Part shown: piece by piece, positions 35,761 to 38,735 of the stretch
How positions within the stretch are numbered: the stretch's first letter is position 1
How the letters are laid out: every line of letters begins with the position of its first letter
Source: an uncultured Saprospiraceae bacterium
GTDB taxonomy: Bacteria; Bacteroidota; Bacteroidia; Chitinophagales; Saprospiraceae
DNA: 38,735 bases
Reading direction: 5' to 3'
Assembly: GCA_938003955.1 (NCBI GenBank)
Contig: CALKXE010000124.1
Coordinates: 1-38,735 of the forward strand
The notes under the pieces: generated by a model
What the model was told of the DNA's origin: nothing
Seen by the model: the letters and a program-made list of their open reading frames with translations, nothing else
Databases searched by the model: none
Position numbers and translations under genes: made by a program

Positions 35761-38178
35761 ATGACATATACTAAATCGATACTCACAACCTTCTTGTTTT
35801 TCATAGGAATTATCTGCATGGAGGCTCAGCCTATAACTGCGACTAGCTATGAGACAATGATCGAGGTAGCCGAAGAGTCTGCTGATAAAAAAGATTATGC
35901 CAATGCAATTGAATGGTTTGAAAAAGCCTACAAAGAGAGCAAGGACAAGGATCTCAAAGTAGTGGTAGGAGATCTATACATGAGACTTAGAGACTACAAG
36001 AAAGCTGAAAGATCTTATGACAGAGTACTTAAAAGAGACAAAGATGGTGTCTACGAATTTCTAAGAATAGATTATGCAAAAGCACTCAAATATCAAGGAA
36101 AATACAAAGAAGCGCTAAACGAATTTCGTGTAGTCGCATCTACTGCCGAAAATGATACTGTGAAGAACGATGCCTTATTCGAACTAAAAGGAATCGAGAA
36201 CATGGACACATATGCGCAGAACATGGAAGCTGTTATCGAATTTGCTGGAAAGGATATTAACTCTGGTAGCGGTGAAAACAGTCCGTCAAGATATAATGAT
36301 GGAACACTATACTTCTCATCTTTCAATAGAAAAACAGTAATCATACCTGAGGAAGAAGAGGATGACTATGAAGCTAAAATATTCACTTCTGAGAGAAATA
36401 AGGAAGGGACTTACGAAAAGCCAAAAGCATTAAACAAAAAAATTAACAGAGAAGGATATAATAGTGCAGGAGTTGCATTTTCTGGTGATGGCAAAATCAT
36501 GTATTTCACTCGTGCTAAATTGGATGTAAATGAATTAGAAGAGTCTACAATATACACTTCGTTCAAAACAGACAGTGGATGGGCAGGACCAAATGAGCTA
36601 GATGTAATCAATGGTGACTACTTAGCTATGCACCCCAATGAAGGAGAGTTGTTTGGTAATAGAGTATTGTTCTTTGTATCGGATATGGATGGTGGATATG
36701 GAGGATTAGATCTTTACTACTCTACTATCAACGGTGATACGTATTCTTCACCTGTAAACTTGGGCCCGTCTATCAACACGGCCAAAGATGACATCACACC
36801 TTTCTACCAAAACGGCACACTCTACTTCAGTACTGATGGAAGACCTGGATTTGGTGGTCATGATATATGGTATGCGTCATGGAATGGTGCATCATTCGAA
36901 GAAATCACCAACATGGGATACAATTACAATTCGCCGCAAGACGATATGTATCTTAGATTCACACCAGATGGTGCAGCTGGATTCATGGTATCCAACAGAC
37001 CTAACAAAGACAAAAGAAAATTAAAAGGAAGTGACACTTGTTGTGATGATATCTATCAATTACAATTGAGAGAAATCGTTATAGATCTTGCTATGCTTGT
37101 AAATGATCCTACTGGACCACTCAAAGAAGCTACAGTAGAGGTTATTGATCTCTCCGTAGATGATGACAACGCGCTACAAAGTAAGACCAACGTAATCGGA
37201 AATGATTTCAGCTTCTTATTAGACTCTGATCATAAGTATAGAGTAGTTGTATCAAAAGAAGGTTACTATCCTGACACTACAGTTTCATTCAACACAATAG
37301 GACTACTGGACTCTTACACAGTTAAAAAGAGTGTAACGTTACTACCTATGCCAGTTGTAGTCGATCCTAACGAAGGAGAGGAAATGGAAACAGTATCTGC
37401 CAATGAGCCAATTAGATTGAATAAAATCTACTTTGATCTTGATGAAGCAGTAATCTTACCAGATGCAGAAGAAGACTTAGCGTATCTAAAATCATTAATG
37501 GATAAATACTCTGACATGGTAATAGAACTATCCTCACATACTGATGCGCAAGGAGGAGACCAATACAATAGAAGATTATCACAAAAAAGAGCGACTTCGA
37601 CTAAGTCTTGGTTGGTTCAACAAGGGGTAGCATCAGCGAGAATAAAAGCGGTAGGTTATGGTGAAACACAAATCACTAATCACTGTGTAGAAGGTGTAAG
37701 ATGTAGCGATACAGAGCACAGAGTAAATCGTAGATCAGAATTCAAAATTATCGCAGGTCCTAAGACGATTGAAATCAAAAAACAGGTAACTAAAAGAAAA
37801 ACAACTGGTTCATCTACTGGTGGTGGAGCACAGTCGTTTCATGACGAGTATCCTATATTTTCTTTCGTAAGAGATAGCATATCTATCGGCACATTAGCAA
37901 AGGGTGAGACGAAGGACATGGAGTTTCACTTTACAAATACAGGAGATATTGACTTGATTATTGAGGTAGTTACAGCTTGTAAGTGTACAAATATCGACTG
38001 GCCAAAAGAAGCAATCAAACCTGGTAAAATGGGTGTAATCAAAGCTACCTACGATACCAGTACTCAGAAACTAGGAGAATCTATAAAAACGATAGATATC
38101 ATAGCTAACACTGAAAGCTTGGTAACTGAGATTAAGTTTTCTTCTAATCTAGTAGAAGCGCTGAAAAAGACAAAATAA
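35761..38178 (+). CDS. PorE-like OmpA/PD40/TPR protein with C-terminal DUF1573
   Basis: 805 residues. A signal peptide (1-22, ending MEAQ) is followed by TPR repeats (about 30-140). A PD40/WD40-like propeller comes next (about 160-430; PSRYNDGTLYFSSF and GGLDLYYSTINGD). Then come a carboxypeptidase-regulatory/CNA-B-like domain (about 440-525) and an OmpA peptidoglycan-binding domain (about 551-665; IYFDLDEA, SSHTDAQGGDQYN, NRRSEFKI). After a Thr/Ser/Gly linker there is a DUF1573 domain (about 700-800; HFTNTGDIDLIIEVVTACKC). The first four parts match T9SS protein PorE, which links the secretion ring to peptidoglycan. The DUF1573 tail is extra. It pairs with the PorP/SprF gene upstream; pnuC starts directly after its stop. 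Confidence 0.92.
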   Translation: MTYTKSILTTFLFFIGIICMEAQPITATSYETMIEVAEESADKKDYANAIEWFEKAYKESKDKDLKVVVGDLYMRLRDYKKAERSYDRVLKRDKDGVYEFLRIDYAKALKYQGKYKEALNEFRVVASTAENDTVKNDALFELKGIENMDTYAQNMEAVIEFAGKDINSGSGENSPSRYNDGTLYFSSFNRKTVIIPEEEEDDYEAKIFTSERNKEGTYEKPKALNKKINREGYNSAGVAFSGDGKIMYFTRAKLDVNELEESTIYTSFKTDSGWAGPNELDVINGDYLAMHPNEGELFGNRVLFFVSDMDGGYGGLDLYYSTINGDTYSSPVNLGPSINTAKDDITPFYQNGTLYFSTDGRPGFGGHDIWYASWNGASFEEITNMGYNYNSPQDDMYLRFTPDGAAGFMVSNRPNKDKRKLKGSDTCCDDIYQLQLREIVIDLAMLVNDPTGPLKEATVEVIDLSVDDDNALQSKTNVIGNDFSFLLDSDHKYRVVVSKEGYYPDTTVSFNTIGLLDSYTVKKSVTLLPMPVVVDPNEGEEMETVSANEPIRLNKIYFDLDEAVILPDAEEDLAYLKSLMDKYSDMVIELSSHTDAQGGDQYNRRLSQKRATSTKSWLVQQGVASARIKAVGYGETQITNHCVEGVRCSDTEHRVNRRSEFKIIAGPKTIEIKKQVTKRKTTGSSTGGGAQSFHDEYPIFSFVRDSISIGTLAKGETKDMEFHFTNTGDIDLIIEVVTACKCTNIDWPKEAIKPGKMGVIKATYDTSTQKLGESIKTIDIIANTESLVTEIKFSSNLVEALKKTK

Positions 38179-38735
38179 ATGGGGTACGCAGAATGGGGAG
38201 CGACTATATTCTCTCTCATATACCTGTATTATGCCATTAAGAATAAGCCCATATGTTTCATCTATGGTATCATAGGTAGCGGCATATGGGCTTTTGTTTC
38301 TTATGGAGGGCATTACATTTTTGACGCAGCGCTTCAGGTGTTTTACATCATCATGTCTTTCATAGGCATCTATAGGTGGAAATTTGGCGGTGCCGACAAG
38401 TCCGAATTACCCATCACAAAATATCCACTTACTTCTCATCTATTCATAGTGTCAGTTGGCAGTATTGCTGCCTATCTACTCTATTGGTCTTCCCAATTTG
38501 TAGATATTATTGATCAACCTCTGCTTGATGCATTCACTACTGTATTCTTGATCATAGGAACTATCTTATTGATTGAACGCAAGCTGAGTAGTTGGATCTA
38601 TTTGGTCATAGCGGATGTTGGTTGTATCTACATGTATAGTCTTAAAGGATGGTGGCTATTTGTCGGAATGATGGTCGTGTATATTATTTTTGGAATGGTA
38701 GGATATATGAAATGGAGGGATGAAGTGAAGGCAAT
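38179..38735 (+). CDS. pnuC: PnuC-like nicotinamide mononucleotide/riboside transporter (3' partial)
   Basis: The ATG directly abuts the stop codon of the OmpA gene, and the frame stays open for 185 codons to the window edge. Translation begins MGYAEWGATIFSLIYLYYAI and shows six or seven hydrophobic segments. The landmarks are ALQVFYIIMSFIGIYRW and, near the edge, DVGCIYMYSLKGWWLFV and FGMVGYMKW, the pattern of PnuC-family vitamin transporters. It would take up nicotinamide riboside (or a related vitamin) for NAD synthesis. The zero gap suggests translational coupling with the OmpA gene. Only a few residues are probably missing. Confidence 0.85.
   Translation, partial: MGYAEWGATIFSLIYLYYAIKNKPICFIYGIIGSGIWAFVSYGGHYIFDAALQVFYIIMSFIGIYRWKFGGADKSELPITKYPLTSHLFIVSVGSIAAYLLYWSSQFVDIIDQPLLDAFTTVFLIIGTILLIERKLSSWIYLVIADVGCIYMYSLKGWWLFVGMMVVYIIFGMVGYMKWRDEVKA

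Overview
The window looks like a chromosome segment of a Bacteroidota bacterium, most likely of the Saprospiria/Chitinophagales branch. The evidence is a low-GC sequence, type IX secretion (T9SS) genes (a PorP/SprF-like protein followed by an OmpA/PD40 protein), a very large secreted protein ending in a type A T9SS sorting domain, the miaB / sigma-54 activator / lptE run known from this phylum, promoter-like boxes of the Bacteroidota type (TTG, then TAnnTTTG), and few Shine-Dalgarno sequences. The taxonomic call rests on recalled family distributions, not on a search.

Layout. 1-1001 is the 3' part of an OmpA-family envelope protein with Ala/Gly-rich repeats around a membrane segment, closed by a good terminator. 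1.0-1.5 kb is non-coding and hairpin-rich, possibly a dispersed repeat. 1.5-5 kb holds a tiny membrane protein, an APC amino-acid permease, a double retropepsin-like protease with PDZ domain, and a GNAT acetyltransferase. 5.2-8.8 kb is miaB, a sigma-54 activator and lptE. 9-11.2 kb is an RhlE-type RNA helicase with an unusual DESD motif II, a small conserved protein and a DoxX-like membrane protein. 11.2-12.4 kb (minus) is a coupled pair: a GNAT-like protein and a membrane protein with a PH-like tail.

The most interesting part is 12.5-28.4 kb on the minus strand. Three genes with 4-bp start/stop overlaps encode a DUF4956 membrane protein, a membrane-anchored CotH-type kinase with a C-terminal beta-helix, and a VTC (polyphosphate-polymerase-like) protein. 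Immediately upstream, behind a strong terminator, lies a single 11.4-kb gene for a 3813-residue secreted protein (SdrD-B, propeller-like, DUF11, HYR, dockerin-like and T9SS sorting modules). I infer an envelope phosphorylation or polyphosphate system in which the cytosolic VTC protein and the DUF4956 protein could make or pass phosphate polymer to the extracytoplasmic CotH kinase. The giant protein is a possible but unproven substrate.

Upstream of the giant gene are an ECF sigma factor and its putative anti-sigma factor. The sigma gene is preceded by three tandem ~64-bp hairpin-bearing repeats. 30.4-34.1 kb (minus) is an envelope and phospholipid group: psd, cdsA, a CPBP-family membrane protease and a DUF2279 protein. 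34.6-38.2 kb (plus) is a PorP/SprF-like protein plus a PorE-like OmpA protein that carries an extra C-terminal DUF1573 domain, followed with no gap by a pnuC-like transporter cut by the window edge. No tRNA, rRNA, CRISPR array, transposase or phage gene was recognised.
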